Shown here in pieces: positions 25,228 to 34,511 of a stretch of DNA of 64,000 bases; within the stretch, counting starts at the first letter, position 1, and every line of letters starts with the position of its first letter. Location: the NCBI RefSeq assembly GCF_026341855.1, contig NZ_JAPENW010000001.1, positions 5,695,001 to 5,759,000 of the forward strand, read 5' to 3'. The DNA is from Streptomyces sp. NBC_00568 (GTDB lineage Bacteria; Actinomycetota; Actinomycetes; Streptomycetales; Streptomycetaceae). Below the pieces are notes generated by a model. It saw only the letters and a program-made list of their open reading frames with translations, searched no databases and was not told the DNA's origin. The position numbers were made by a program, and so were the translations under genes.

Positions 25228-26010
25228 ATGACGACGGACGCACTCGAGGACTGGAAGCACTGGCAGGAACACCGTGTCGCGACGGTGTCCGCGCCGTACG
25301 GCCCGCTCGCGCTCACCGGAACCCACTGGATCGAGGACTATCCGGAGGGGCGACTTCCGGACATCCCCGGGCGGTGGGTCGCCAAGGGGGACGGAGTGGC
25401 CCTGACGGCGGTCGCCGAGGACGGGCTCACCCTCGACGGCGAGCCCTTCACCGGCGAGATCGTGCTGGACGCCGACTACGGACCGGCCGACGGAGCCCGG
25501 GTCGGGCGCGGGGAGCGGCGGTTCGTCGTCCTGGTGCGTGAGGGGATCTGGGGCGTACGCGACTACGACCCCGCGGCAGCCACCCGGGGGGCCTTCAGGG
25601 GCATCGAGGCGACCCCGTACGACGGGCGCTGGTCGGTGCCCGGACACTTCACCCCGTACGGCGAAGGGCGTACCGTGCGCGTCGAGAACGCGGACGGAGT
25701 CGCCCGCGGGCTCGCCCTCGGCGGTGTCCTCGCCTTCACCCTGGACGGGCAGGACCTCACCCTCCAGGTGTCGGTCGAGAGCGACGGCTCGCTGTGGGCG
25801 GTCTTCGCCGACACCACCAGCGGGGACAGCAGTTACCGCTTCCGGTTCCTGCGCCCGGCGGCGCCCGACGCCGAGGGGCGCACGACGGTGGACTTCAACC
25901 GGGCCGTGCTTCCGCCGTGCGCGTTCGCCGACCATTTCGTCTGCCCGTTCCCGCCGCCCGGAAATACGCTGAGCGTGGCCGTCGCCGCGGGGGAGCGCCG
26001 TCTGGGCTGA
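25228..26010 (+). CDS. DUF1684 family protein
   Basis: Cytosolic protein of 260 residues, start ATG 25228, four bases after the monooxygenase stop, so in the same operon. DUF1684 landmarks are the opening WKHWQEHRVATVSAPYGPLALTGTHWI (read here as WKHWQEHR and LTGTHWI) and the core CAFADHFVCPFPPPGNTL near the C-terminus. The family folds as a beta-rich domain and often accompanies flavin monooxygenase and sulfur operons, but no reaction is proven. It is the last gene of the operon. A role in handling the released thiol or carbonyl product is only a guess. Confidence 0.8.
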   Translation: MTTDALEDWKHWQEHRVATVSAPYGPLALTGTHWIEDYPEGRLPDIPGRWVAKGDGVALTAVAEDGLTLDGEPFTGEIVLDADYGPADGARVGRGERRFVVLVREGIWGVRDYDPAAATRGAFRGIEATPYDGRWSVPGHFTPYGEGRTVRVENADGVARGLALGGVLAFTLDGQDLTLQVSVESDGSLWAVFADTTSGDSSYRFRFLRPAAPDAEGRTTVDFNRAVLPPCAFADHFVCPFPPPGNTLSVAVAAGERRLG

Positions 26011-26273
26011 GGCCTCCGGGACGTCCGAAGGCGTGGGGGAAATCTGAAGCCTTCAGTGGTCCGATGATCAACCTCCTTGATATGAAGGCAAGTTGAACGC
26101 TGCACGGCCGAAAGGCGCCCTTGCGCCCGTCGGCCGTGCCGCCGAATACTCCCCCTCAGCGCTTGTCAGGAGCACGGCTTGTCCGGAATCCGGACGGGCG
26201 GCTCCCGGCTGCGCCTCACGGGCCCCAACCCCACGACACGAGGGCCCCTTACTTCCCTTCGGAGGAATGAAAC

Positions 26274-27176
26274 GTGAGGATCAAGCGCACCACCCCCCGC
26301 AGCGGGATAGCGAGACGGAGTCGGCTGATCGCCGTGTCCACCGGACTCGTCGCCGCGGCAGCGTTCGCGATCCCCAGCGCGAACGCGTCCGACGTCCAGA
26401 CCTTCAGCACCACCCAGCTGAGCAGTGTCAACAAGTCGGTACTCCAGTCCGACATCGCGGGCACCGCCTGGGCGGTCGACGCCAAGACGAACCGTGTGGT
26501 CGTCACCGTCGACAGCACGGTCTCGAAGGCCGAGATCGCGCAGATCAAGAAGGACGCCGGCGCCAACGCCGACGCCCTCACCATCAAGCACACCGCGGGC
26601 AAGTTCAACAAGCTGATCTCCGGCGGCGACGCCATCTATGCGAGTAGCTGGCGCTGCTCGCTCGGCTTCAACGTCCAGGACAACAGCGGGAACTACTACT
26701 TCCTGACCGCCGGTCACTGCACCGACGGCGCGGGCACCTGGTGGTCGAACTCCGGACACACGACCACGCTCGGCACCACCGCGGGCTCCAGCTTCCCGAC
26801 CAACGACTACGGCATCGTGCGCTACACGAACACGTCCGTCACGAAGTCGGGCGCCGTCGGCAGCCAGGACATCGCCAGCGCCGCCACGCCCTCCGTGGGC
26901 ACCACCGTCTACCGTCGCGGCTCCACGACCGGCACCCGCAGCGGCCGTGTCACCGCGCTCAACGCGACGGTCAACTACGGTTCCGGCGACATCGTCTACG
27001 GCATGATCCAGACCACGGTCTGCGCCGAGCCCGGTGACTCCGGCGGCCCGCTCTACGGCGGCAGCGTCGCGTACGGTCTGACCTCCGGCGGCAGCGGCAA
27101 CTGCAGCTCCGGCGGTACGACCTTCTTCCAGCCCGTGACCGAGGCCCTCAGCGCCTACGGAGTCCACGTCTACTGA
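26274..27176 (+). CDS. sprB: Streptogrisin B-like secreted serine protease
   Basis: Secreted chymotrypsin-like protease of family S1E, 300 residues, start GTG 26274 with GGAGGA before it. A signal peptide ends near residue 38 (ANASD), followed by a pro-region of about 76 residues (ending KFNKL). The mature enzyme starts at ISGGDAIYAS. The catalytic triad is visible: His in LTAGHCTDG, Asp in NDYGIVRYT, Ser in EPGDSGGPLYG. The mature part closely resembles S. griseus SGPB as I remember it. It degrades extracellular proteins, likely after the pro-region self-cleaves. The two streptogrisin genes here flank a slipin gene and are not in one operon. Confidence 0.92.
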   Translation: MRIKRTTPRSGIARRSRLIAVSTGLVAAAAFAIPSANASDVQTFSTTQLSSVNKSVLQSDIAGTAWAVDAKTNRVVVTVDSTVSKAEIAQIKKDAGANADALTIKHTAGKFNKLISGGDAIYASSWRCSLGFNVQDNSGNYYFLTAGHCTDGAGTWWSNSGHTTTLGTTAGSSFPTNDYGIVRYTNTSVTKSGAVGSQDIASAATPSVGTTVYRRGSTTGTRSGRVTALNATVNYGSGDIVYGMIQTTVCAEPGDSGGPLYGGSVAYGLTSGGSGNCSSGGTTFFQPVTEALSAYGVHVY

Positions 27177-27226
27177 CCGGCGCGTACGGCAACCCCCCAC
27201 AGCCAGACCTGCGGCCAGCAGCAGGA

Positions 27227-27259
27227 GAGCCCCCGCACGCAACCGGCGTGCGGGGGCTC
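27227..27259 (+). terminator. 14-bp hairpin after streptogrisin gene
   Basis: Perfect arms GAGCCCCCGCACGC and GCGTGCGGGGGCTC flank AACCG, 50 bases after the protease stop. It should end the protease transcript before the slipin gene. Confidence 0.85.
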
Positions 27260-27340
27260 GCCCTTGCTCGGGCGGCGGCGTTACCGTCGACGTACACGCT
27301 GTACATCCCGATGCGCCACTTCGGACCCTGGGGGGCCGTG

Positions 27341-28270
27341 ATGGTCGAGGAGCTGGTCGCGGCGGGAGTCTCCGTCGCCTCCGTGGGCCTGGTCTATGTG
27401 ATGGCCGGTGCCCGTGTCGTCAAACAGTACGAACGGGGCGTGGTGCTGCGGCTCGGCAGGCTGCGCCCGGCCGTACGCGGCCCCGGATTCACCCTGGTGA
27501 TCCCCGGCGTCGACCGGCTGCGCAAGGTCAACATGCAGATCGTGACCCTTCCCGTGCCGGCCCAGGAGGGCATCACACGGGACAACGTGACCGTGCGGGT
27601 GGACGCGGTCGTCTACTTCAAGGTGGTGGACGCGGCCGACGCGGTCATCCAGGTCGAGGACTACCGCTTCGCGGTCTCGCAGATGGCGCAGACGTCCTTG
27701 CGCTCGATCATCGGCAAGAGCGACCTGGACGATCTGCTGTCCAACCGCGAAAAGCTCAACCAGGGACTGGAGTTGATGATCGACAGCCCGGCCATCGGCT
27801 GGGGTGTGCAGATCGACCGGGTCGAGATCAAGGACGTGTCGCTGCCGGAGACGATGAAGCGGTCCATGGCGCGGCAGGCCGAGGCCGACCGTGAGCGGCG
27901 CGCCCGGGTCATCAACGCGGACGCGGAGCTGCAGGCGTCCAAGAAGCTGGCGCAGGCCGCCGAGGTGATGTCGGAACAGCCGGCCGCGCTCCAACTGCGG
28001 CTGCTCCAGACGGTGGTGGCCGTCGCGGCCGAGAAGAACTCCACGCTCGTCCTGCCCTTCCCGGTGGAGCTGCTGCGCTTCCTGGAACGGGCTCAGCAGC
28101 CGGCCGCGCCCGGGCCGTCCGTCGACCCGCGGGAGTCGGTCGTTCCGGCGGCCGAGCAGGTGCCGCCGCTCGACGGCCGACGGCCCGAGCAACCGGTGCA
28201 GAAGCAACCGCCGCCCGGGGAAACCTCCTTGGACCGACCCCCTGAAGGGTCGATAACCAGACAGGACTAG
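27341..28270 (+). CDS. Slipin, SPFH/band 7 family membrane protein
   Basis: Stomatin-like protein of 309 residues. A single N-terminal hydrophobic helix (VEELVAAGVSVASVGLVYVMAG) anchors it, followed by the SPFH domain (KQYERGVVLRLGRL, then FTLVIPGVDRLRKVNMQ and DVSLPETMKRSMARQAEADRERRAR; landmarks YERGVVLRLG and AEADRERRAR). A coiled-coil-like stretch and a Pro/Gln-rich tail end the protein. Slipins organise membrane microdomains. ATG 27341 is chosen because the helix follows directly; a longer form from 27311 is possible. No NfeD-type partner is encoded next door. It is a single gene between two secreted proteases. Confidence 0.85.
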   Translation: MVEELVAAGVSVASVGLVYVMAGARVVKQYERGVVLRLGRLRPAVRGPGFTLVIPGVDRLRKVNMQIVTLPVPAQEGITRDNVTVRVDAVVYFKVVDAADAVIQVEDYRFAVSQMAQTSLRSIIGKSDLDDLLSNREKLNQGLELMIDSPAIGWGVQIDRVEIKDVSLPETMKRSMARQAEADRERRARVINADAELQASKKLAQAAEVMSEQPAALQLRLLQTVVAVAAEKNSTLVLPFPVELLRFLERAQQPAAPGPSVDPRESVVPAAEQVPPLDGRRPEQPVQKQPPPGETSLDRPPEGSITRQD

Positions 28271-28558
28271 ACCTCGCAGGCCGCATCGGCGCGACCATCG
28301 GACCGTGTTTGCGGAGGGAATCCACAGGGCGTGACCACGCACGGTCAAGGCGTAGGGCGGGTACGGCCGTTGTCGTACACGCGTCCTGAAGTCGACCTTG
28401 TGTGTTGCCTGTGCGTCTCGGAATAGTGGGTGAGGAACAACTGGCATGGACGCGACGGGACGGGCTTTTCTGTCGTTCTCAGGGTCCATGTCCGTACGCC
28501 TTCCGGTCCTGGAGGTCCCCACAACCTCTCGGGCCGACCCCCCACAGGAGGACGTGAG

Positions 28559-29641
28559 TTGAAGCACCGACGCATACCCAAGAGGCGTGCCGTCATGACG
28601 GGTGCGGGTATCGCCGCACTGGTCGCCGCCGGAGTCACCTTCCAGACTGCGAACGCGAGCGAGGCTCCCAGGACCCCGGCGCCGCACACCCTCTCCGTCA
28701 CGGCGGCCGGAAAGCTCGCCTCGACGCTCGGCGAGGACCTGGGCGCCGACGCGGCGGGAACGTACTACGACGCGAAGTCACGGAACCTCGTCGTGAACGT
28801 GCTCGACGGGACCGCGGCCAAGGCCGTCACGGCGGCCGGCGCCAGGGCCAGAATCGTCGAGAACTCCCTCGCCGAGCTGACGAGCGCCCGCACCACGCTC
28901 AAGAAGGACGCGACCATCCCGGGAACGTCCTGGGCGACCGACCCGGAGACCAACAAGGTCGTCGTCACCGCCGACCGCACGGTCTCCAAGGCCGAGTGGG
29001 CCACGCTCACCGAGGTCGTCGACGGCCTCGGCGCCAAGGCCGAACTCCAGCGCACGAAGGGGGAGTTCAAGCCCTTCATCGCCGGTGGTGACGCCATCAG
29101 CGGTTCCGGCGGGCGTTGCTCGCTCGGCTTCAACGTGGTCAAGGACGGGCAGCCGTACTTCATCACCGCCGGTCACTGCACCGAGTCGATCTCCACCTGG
29201 TCCGACGCCGACGGCAACCAGATCGGCACGAACGAGCAGTCCAGCTTCCCGGACAACGACTTCGGCCTGGTCAAGTACACGGCGAGCGTGGATCACCCGA
29301 GCGAGGTCGATCTCTACAACGGCTCCTCGCAGCCCATCGCCAAGGCGGGCGACGCCACCGTCGGCATGAAGGTGACCCGCAGCGGCTCCACGACCCAGGT
29401 GCACGACGGCACGGTCACCGGCCTGGACGCCACCGTGAACTACGGCAACGGTGACATCGTCAACGGCCTCATCCAGACCGACGTCTGCGCGGAGCCCGGC
29501 GACAGCGGCGGCTCGCTCTTCTCCGGCGACACCGCGATCGGTCTCACCTCCGGCGGCAGCGGCGACTGCACCGCGGGCGGCGAGACCTTCTTCCAGCCGG
29601 TGACCGAGGCGCTCTCGACCTTCGGCGCCCAGATCGGCTGA
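28559..29641 (+). CDS. sprD: Streptogrisin D-like secreted serine protease
   Basis: Secreted S1E protease of 360 residues. The start is TTG 28559 because AGGAGGA lies seven bases upstream; the frame runs further up without a ribosome site. A signal peptide (about residues 10-36) and a long pro-region of about 135 residues (two lobes) precede the mature start IAGGDAISGSGG. The triad is His in ITAGHCTES, Asp in NDFGLVKYT and Ser in EPGDSGGSLF. The Ser after GDSGG differs from the usual Pro or Ala, as does the streptogrisin D group. It closely resembles SGPD from memory. Followed by a strong terminator. Confidence 0.92.
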   Translation: MKHRRIPKRRAVMTGAGIAALVAAGVTFQTANASEAPRTPAPHTLSVTAAGKLASTLGEDLGADAAGTYYDAKSRNLVVNVLDGTAAKAVTAAGARARIVENSLAELTSARTTLKKDATIPGTSWATDPETNKVVVTADRTVSKAEWATLTEVVDGLGAKAELQRTKGEFKPFIAGGDAISGSGGRCSLGFNVVKDGQPYFITAGHCTESISTWSDADGNQIGTNEQSSFPDNDFGLVKYTASVDHPSEVDLYNGSSQPIAKAGDATVGMKVTRSGSTTQVHDGTVTGLDATVNYGNGDIVNGLIQTDVCAEPGDSGGSLFSGDTAIGLTSGGSGDCTAGGETFFQPVTEALSTFGAQIG

Positions 29642-29659
29642 CGGCCTCCCCGGTCCGAC

Positions 29660-29697
29660 GGAGCCCCGCCCCCGCGCACTCGCGGGGGCGGGGCTCC
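29660..29697 (+). terminator. Perfect 17-bp hairpin after streptogrisin D-like gene
   Basis: Arms 29660-29676 and 29681-29697 pair perfectly with a CACT loop, 18 bases after the stop. Confidence 0.9.
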
Positions 29698-29886
29698 CGG
29701 CTCTCCCCGCGCCGGAACCGACGTGCGGAACTCTGGGTTACGAGGCTGGGCGGAGACCCCGGCCGGAGCGGAGTGGGGGCATGCCCCCACGGTCCGAGCC
29801 GCCGCTGTTTGCGCAGGTGGGAAGGGTCCGAACGGATGTCGCACAAGAGTTCGAGAATTGGTCTATGGTGGGGGTGGGGTAGCTGG

Positions 29887-29898
29887 GAACAAGTGTTC
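29887..29898. promoter_or_regulatory. LexA (SOS) box before dnaE2
   Basis: GAACAAGTGTTC is a perfect GAAC-N4-GTTC palindrome, the actinobacterial LexA operator form, 36 bases upstream of the dnaE2 start. It predicts DNA-damage induction of dnaE2 and the coupled imuB-like gene. Confidence 0.8.
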
Positions 29899-29934
29899 GA
29901 GAGCTCGTAAGGGCTCACAGGTCAGGAGGTGTGT

Positions 29935-32900
29935 GTGCCGGGTTTCACGCATCTGCACACCGCCTCCGGGTTCTCCCTGCGGTACGGGGCCTCACACCCG
30001 GAGCGTCTCGCCGAGCGGGCCTCCGAGCGGGGCATGGACGCCCTCGCGCTCACCGACCGGGACACCCTCGCGGGCTCGGTCCGGTTCGCCAAGGCCTGCG
30101 CGAAGGCGGGTATCCGCCCGCTGTTCGGCGTGGAGCTGGCGGTCGGGGCGCTCGTACGGGGAGAGCGGCGCCGCACCCCGGTGCGCGGCGGCGCCTTCGT
30201 CGACGAGTCGGCACCCCGTGCGACCTTCCTCGCCCGGGACGGCGCGACCGGCTGGGCCGACCTCTGCAGAATCGTCACGGCGACGCATGCGGGCGGCAGG
30301 GAGGCCGGCCCGCCGGTACTGCCCTGGCCGGACAACCACGCCGAGGGTCTGACCGTGCTGCTCGGCCCCGCCTCCGACGTCGGCCGCGCGCTCGCCGCGG
30401 GCCGCCCCGACCGCGCGGCCGGGCTGCTCGCGTCCTGGCGGGAGATCTACGGCGACGCCCTGTGTCTCGAAGCCGTCTGGCACGGCCGGCAGGGCACCGG
30501 TCCCGGCTCCCTGCGCCTCGCCGCCCGCACCGTCGGTTTCGCCGCCGAACAGCGTGTACGTCCTGTGCTCAGCAACGCCGTCCGGTATGCCGACGCGGGT
30601 CTCGGCCCGGTCGCCGACGTCCTGGACGCCGCCCGCCGGCTCGTTCCCGTCGATCCCCGGCGCGAGCTGGACTCCGGCGAGGCCTGGCTCAAGGACGAGG
30701 CCGCCATGCTGGGCGCCGCCGAACGGATCGTCGAAGCGGCGGGCTACCGCCGTGACACCGCGCACCGGCTGCTCGAACAGACGCGGGCCACCGCCGCCGC
30801 GTGTCTCGTCGACCCCGAGGACGACCTCGGCATCGGCGGCGTGCACTTTCCCGAACCGCGTCTCGTCGGCGCGGACCGCCGCACCGCCCAGCGCGTCCTG
30901 GCCTCCCGGGCGGCGGCGGGCATGGTGCTGCGCGGCTATGCCGGCCGGCGCGCCTACTGGGAACGGATGCACCACGAGCTGGACATCATCGCCCACCACA
31001 ACTTCGCCTCCTACTTCCTGACGGTCGCTCAAGTGGTGGACGACGTGAGGAAGATGGGCATCCGGGTCGCGGCGCGCGGCTCCGGGGCCGGCTCCCTGGT
31101 CAACCACCTCCTCGGCATCGCGCACGCCGACCCCGTCGAGCACCGGCTGCTGATGGAACGCTTTCTGTCCAAGCGCCGCCCGGTGCTGCCCGACATCGAC
31201 ATCGACGTGGAGTCCGCGCGCCGTCTGGAGGTCTACCGCGCGATCATCGGCCGGTTCGGCACCGAGCGGGTCGCGACCGTCTCCATGCCCGAGACCTACC
31301 GGGTCCGGCACGCCGTCCGCGATGTCGGCGCCGCCCTCTCCCTGGACCCGGCCGAGATAGACCGGATCGCCAAGGCCTTCCCGCACATCCGCGCCCGCGA
31401 CGCCCGCGCGGCCATGGACGAACTCCCCGAACTGCGCGAACTGGCGGGGGAGAAGGACAGATACGGCAAGCTGTGGGACCTGGTCGAATCCCTCGACGCC
31501 CTCCCGCGCGGCATCGCCATGCACCCGTGCGGGGTGCTCCTCTCCGACGCCTCCCTGCTCGCCCGTACGCCGGTCATGCCGACCAGCGGCGAGGGCCTGC
31601 CCATGTCGCAGTTCGACAAGGAGGACGTCGAGGACCTCGGGCTGCTCAAGCTCGACGTGCTGGGCGTGCGGATGCAGTCCGCGATGGCGCACGCGGTGGC
31701 CGAGGTGGAGCGGGCCACGGGGGACCGGCCGGACATCGACGCGGTGGCGCCGGGCGACCCGGCGACGTACCGGCTCATCCAGTCCACCGAGACACTGGGC
31801 TGCTTCCAGATCGAGTCGCCGGGCCAGCGGGACCTGGTCGGACGCCTGCAGCCCGCGACCTTCCACGATCTCGTCGTCGACATCTCGCTCTTCCGGCCGG
31901 GACCGGTCGCCGCCGACATGGTGCGGCCGTTCATCGAGGCGCGGCACGGCCGGGCGCCGGTCCGCTATCCGCACCCCGACCTGGAGGGGCCGCTGAAGGA
32001 GACGTACGGAGTCGTCGTCTTCCACGAGCAGATCATCGACATCGTCGACATCATGACCGGCTGCGGGCGCGACGAGGCGGACCGGGTGCGCCGCGGGCTC
32101 TCCGACCCCGAGTCGCAGGGGCGGATCCGGTTCTGGTTCGCGCAGCACGCGGCGGTGAAGGGGTACGACGCCGAGACCATCGCGCGCACCTGGGAGATCA
32201 TCGAGGCCTTCGGGTCGTACGGCTTCTGCAAGGCGCACGCCGTGGCCTTCGCCGTTCCGACGTACCAGTCGGCGTGGCTGAAGGCCCATCACCCGGCCGC
32301 GTTCTACGCCGGGTTGCTCACGCACGACCCCGGGATGTATCCGAAGCGGCTGCTGCTGGCGGACGCGCGGCGGCGCGGGGTGCCGGTCCTGCCGCTGGAC
32401 GTGAACCGGTCGGCGGTCGCCCATCGTATCGAACTGGTGTCTGAATCCATCGATGCCACCGTCCCCGCCGCCTCCACCGTCCCCACCATCTCTGCTGCCT
32501 CCGCCGTCCCCGCCGACGCCGTCGCCTCCGCCGTCCCCGCCGGTCGCTGGGGCGTCCGGCTGGCGCTCTCCGACGTGCACGGCATCAGTGAGGCCGAGGC
32601 CGCGCGGATCGCGGACGGGCAGCCGTACGCCTCGCTGCTCGACTTCTGGGAGCGGGCCCGGCCGAGCCGGCCGCTCGCCCAGCGGCTCGCGCAGGTCGGC
32701 GCGCTGGACGCGTTCGGCGCCAACCGCCGTGACCTGCAACTGCACCTGACCGAACTGCACCGCGGCTCCCGGGGGGCGGGCGGAGGCCAACTCCCCCTGT
32801 CCGGCGGGCGGAACACCGCCTCCGCCGGGCTGCCCGACCTGTCCTCGGCGGAGCGGCTGAGCGCCGAGCTGGGCGTGCTCTCGATGGACGCCTCACGCAA

Positions 32901-33498
32901 TCTGATGGACGACCACCGCGCGTTCCTGGGGGAGTTGGGCGTGGTCACGGCGCGTCGGCTGCGCGAGGCGCGGCACGGTGAGACGGTCCTGGTCGCGGGC
33001 GCCAAGGCGGCCACCCAGACCCCGCCGATCCGCTCCGGCAAGCGGGTCATCTTCAGCACGCTGGACGACGGGACGGGCCTGGTCGACCTCGCCTTCTTCG
33101 ACGACTCCCACGACGCCTGCGCGCACACCGTCTTCCACTCCTGGCTCCTGCTCGTGCGCGGAGTGGTGCAGCGCCGGGGCCCGCGCAGCCTCAGCGTGGT
33201 GGGCGCGGCGGCGTGGAACCTCGCCGAACTGGTCGAGCTGCGCGCCGAGGGCGGCCTCGACGTGGTGGCGGCGCGACTGGCGGAGCCCGCACGGGAGGAA
33301 CCGGGGGAGCCGGAGAGGCCGGGACCGGGGGAGCCGGGGCGGCCGGGGAAGTCCGTCGACGGTGATCCGGCCGGGGGCCGGACGATCCGGATGTCCACGG
33401 GGTACGAGATGCACCCCTGGGCCGATCTGCGTCCCGCGGGCGAAGGGCCCGCGGGGGGAAAGAAATTGTGGCACCAGAGCCCGGGGAGTGCGGGATGA
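29935..33498 (+). CDS. dnaE2: Error-prone DNA polymerase DnaE2 (C-family)
   Basis: Translesion replicative-type polymerase of 1187 residues. The chosen start is GTG 29935 (MPGFTHLHTASGF), after AGGAGGT; a GTG at 29929 would overlap that ribosome site. The PHP domain opens the protein (THLHTASGFSLRYGASHPERLAERA). The polymerase palm carries RPVLPDIDIDVE near residue 420 with the aspartates that bind metal. A helix-hairpin-helix and a C-terminal OB-fold follow (VIFSTLDDGTGLVDLAFF). An Ala/Pro/Val/Ser-rich insertion sits at about residues 838-870. The stop overlaps the imuB-like start. It probably replicates past lesions during the SOS response, together with ImuB. Confidence 0.93.
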   Translation: MPGFTHLHTASGFSLRYGASHPERLAERASERGMDALALTDRDTLAGSVRFAKACAKAGIRPLFGVELAVGALVRGERRRTPVRGGAFVDESAPRATFLARDGATGWADLCRIVTATHAGGREAGPPVLPWPDNHAEGLTVLLGPASDVGRALAAGRPDRAAGLLASWREIYGDALCLEAVWHGRQGTGPGSLRLAARTVGFAAEQRVRPVLSNAVRYADAGLGPVADVLDAARRLVPVDPRRELDSGEAWLKDEAAMLGAAERIVEAAGYRRDTAHRLLEQTRATAAACLVDPEDDLGIGGVHFPEPRLVGADRRTAQRVLASRAAAGMVLRGYAGRRAYWERMHHELDIIAHHNFASYFLTVAQVVDDVRKMGIRVAARGSGAGSLVNHLLGIAHADPVEHRLLMERFLSKRRPVLPDIDIDVESARRLEVYRAIIGRFGTERVATVSMPETYRVRHAVRDVGAALSLDPAEIDRIAKAFPHIRARDARAAMDELPELRELAGEKDRYGKLWDLVESLDALPRGIAMHPCGVLLSDASLLARTPVMPTSGEGLPMSQFDKEDVEDLGLLKLDVLGVRMQSAMAHAVAEVERATGDRPDIDAVAPGDPATYRLIQSTETLGCFQIESPGQRDLVGRLQPATFHDLVVDISLFRPGPVAADMVRPFIEARHGRAPVRYPHPDLEGPLKETYGVVVFHEQIIDIVDIMTGCGRDEADRVRRGLSDPESQGRIRFWFAQHAAVKGYDAETIARTWEIIEAFGSYGFCKAHAVAFAVPTYQSAWLKAHHPAAFYAGLLTHDPGMYPKRLLLADARRRGVPVLPLDVNRSAVAHRIELVSESIDATVPAASTVPTISAASAVPADAVASAVPAGRWGVRLALSDVHGISEAEAARIADGQPYASLLDFWERARPSRPLAQRLAQVGALDAFGANRRDLQLHLTELHRGSRGAGGGQLPLSGGRNTASAGLPDLSSAERLSAELGVLSMDASRNLMDDHRAFLGELGVVTARRLREARHGETVLVAGAKAATQTPPIRSGKRVIFSTLDDGTGLVDLAFFDDSHDACAHTVFHSWLLLVRGVVQRRGPRSLSVVGAAAWNLAELVELRAEGGLDVVAARLAEPAREEPGEPERPGPGEPGRPGKSVDGDPAGGRTIRMSTGYEMHPWADLRPAGEGPAGGKKLWHQSPGSAG

Positions 33499-34469
33499 CC
33501 ATCCTCTGCGTACGTTTCCAGCTGCCTCCGATGTACGAGGCCACCCTGCCTCAACTCCTCGGTGTGCTGGAGGAGTTCACCCCTGTCATCGAGGCGCTGC
33601 CACCCGACGGCGCACTGCTCGATCTCCGGGGTGCCGAGCGGTACTTCGGGCGCGGTGCCGTCGGGTTCGCCTCGCTGATCCGGGTGCGGGCGCTCGCGCT
33701 GTACGGGATCGACTGCGTGATCGGCGCCGGGCCCGGACCGATGCTCGCGCGGATGGCGCTGCGGGACGCCGTGCCCGGGGTGACCCGCGTCGTGTCCGAA
33801 GAACCGGACGCCGTAACGGAGTTCCTCGCCGACCGGCCCGTCGCCACGCTGCCCGGCGTCGGCGGCGCCACCACCCGCACCCTGTGCGAGTACGGCCTCG
33901 ACACCATCGGCAAGGTCGCGGCCGCACCCCTGTCCACGCTGCAGCGCCTCACCGGCGCCCGGGCCGGCCGCGAACTGCACGAGAAGGCGTCCGGCATCGA
34001 CCGGAGCCGGGTCGTACCGAACGCCACCTCTCGATCTCTCGCCGCCGAACGACCCTTCCAGCACGACGAGTTGGACCCCTTCCGGCATCGCCACGCCCTG
34101 CTCTCCGCCACTGAGGAACTCGGCACCCGGCTGCGCGCCCTGGAGAAGGTCTGCCGCACGCTGACCTTCACCGTGCGCTACGCCGACCGCTCCGCGACCA
34201 CCCGCAGCCGCACCCTCGAGGAACCGACCGCCCACTCCTCGACGCTGACCGGCACCGCCTACCGCATGTACGAGGCGCTCGGCCTCCAGCGCGCCCGGGT
34301 TCGTTCGATCGCCCTGCGCGCCGAGGGCCTGACCTCCGCCGCGCGCGCCTCCCACCAGCTCACCTTCGACCCGGTGGACGAGAAGGTCCGCCGCATCGAG
34401 GAGGTCGCGGACCGGGCGCGGGCGAAGTTCGGCCCGCATGTGATCGGGCCGGGGACGCTGGCCGCGTGA
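33495..34469 (+). CDS. ImuB-like inactive Y-family polymerase subunit
   Basis: Y-family-like protein of 324 residues, start ATG 33495 in a four-base overlap with dnaE2. Palm, fingers and little-finger regions are recognisable (ALLDLRGAERYFG, then GAGPGPMLARMAL and LPGVGGATTRTLCEYGLDTI, a helix-hairpin-helix). The usual catalytic acidic residues, DxD-like at the N-terminus and SIDE in the palm, are absent, as in ImuB proteins, which bind the clamp and recruit DnaE2. The third partner, ImuA', is not encoded on either side. The gene may be induced with dnaE2 from the LexA-box promoter. Confidence 0.85.
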   Translation: MTILCVRFQLPPMYEATLPQLLGVLEEFTPVIEALPPDGALLDLRGAERYFGRGAVGFASLIRVRALALYGIDCVIGAGPGPMLARMALRDAVPGVTRVVSEEPDAVTEFLADRPVATLPGVGGATTRTLCEYGLDTIGKVAAAPLSTLQRLTGARAGRELHEKASGIDRSRVVPNATSRSLAAERPFQHDELDPFRHRHALLSATEELGTRLRALEKVCRTLTFTVRYADRSATTRSRTLEEPTAHSSTLTGTAYRMYEALGLQRARVRSIALRAEGLTSAARASHQLTFDPVDEKVRRIEEVADRARAKFGPHVIGPGTLAA

Positions 34470-34474
34470 CCTCC

Positions 34475-34507
34475 GTCCGAGGGCGGCCTCTCGTGCCGCC
34501 CTCGGAC
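34475..34507. terminator. 13-bp hairpin between imuB-like gene and cupin gene
   Basis: Perfect arms GTCCGAGGGCGGC and GCCGCCCTCGGAC with a seven-base loop, in the short gap between two convergent genes. Confidence 0.85.
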
Positions 34508-34511
34508 CGTC

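Noticed and set aside
29992..32790. 932-residue minus-strand open frame
   Set aside because: Antisense shadow of dnaE2; no recognisable domain or ribosome site.
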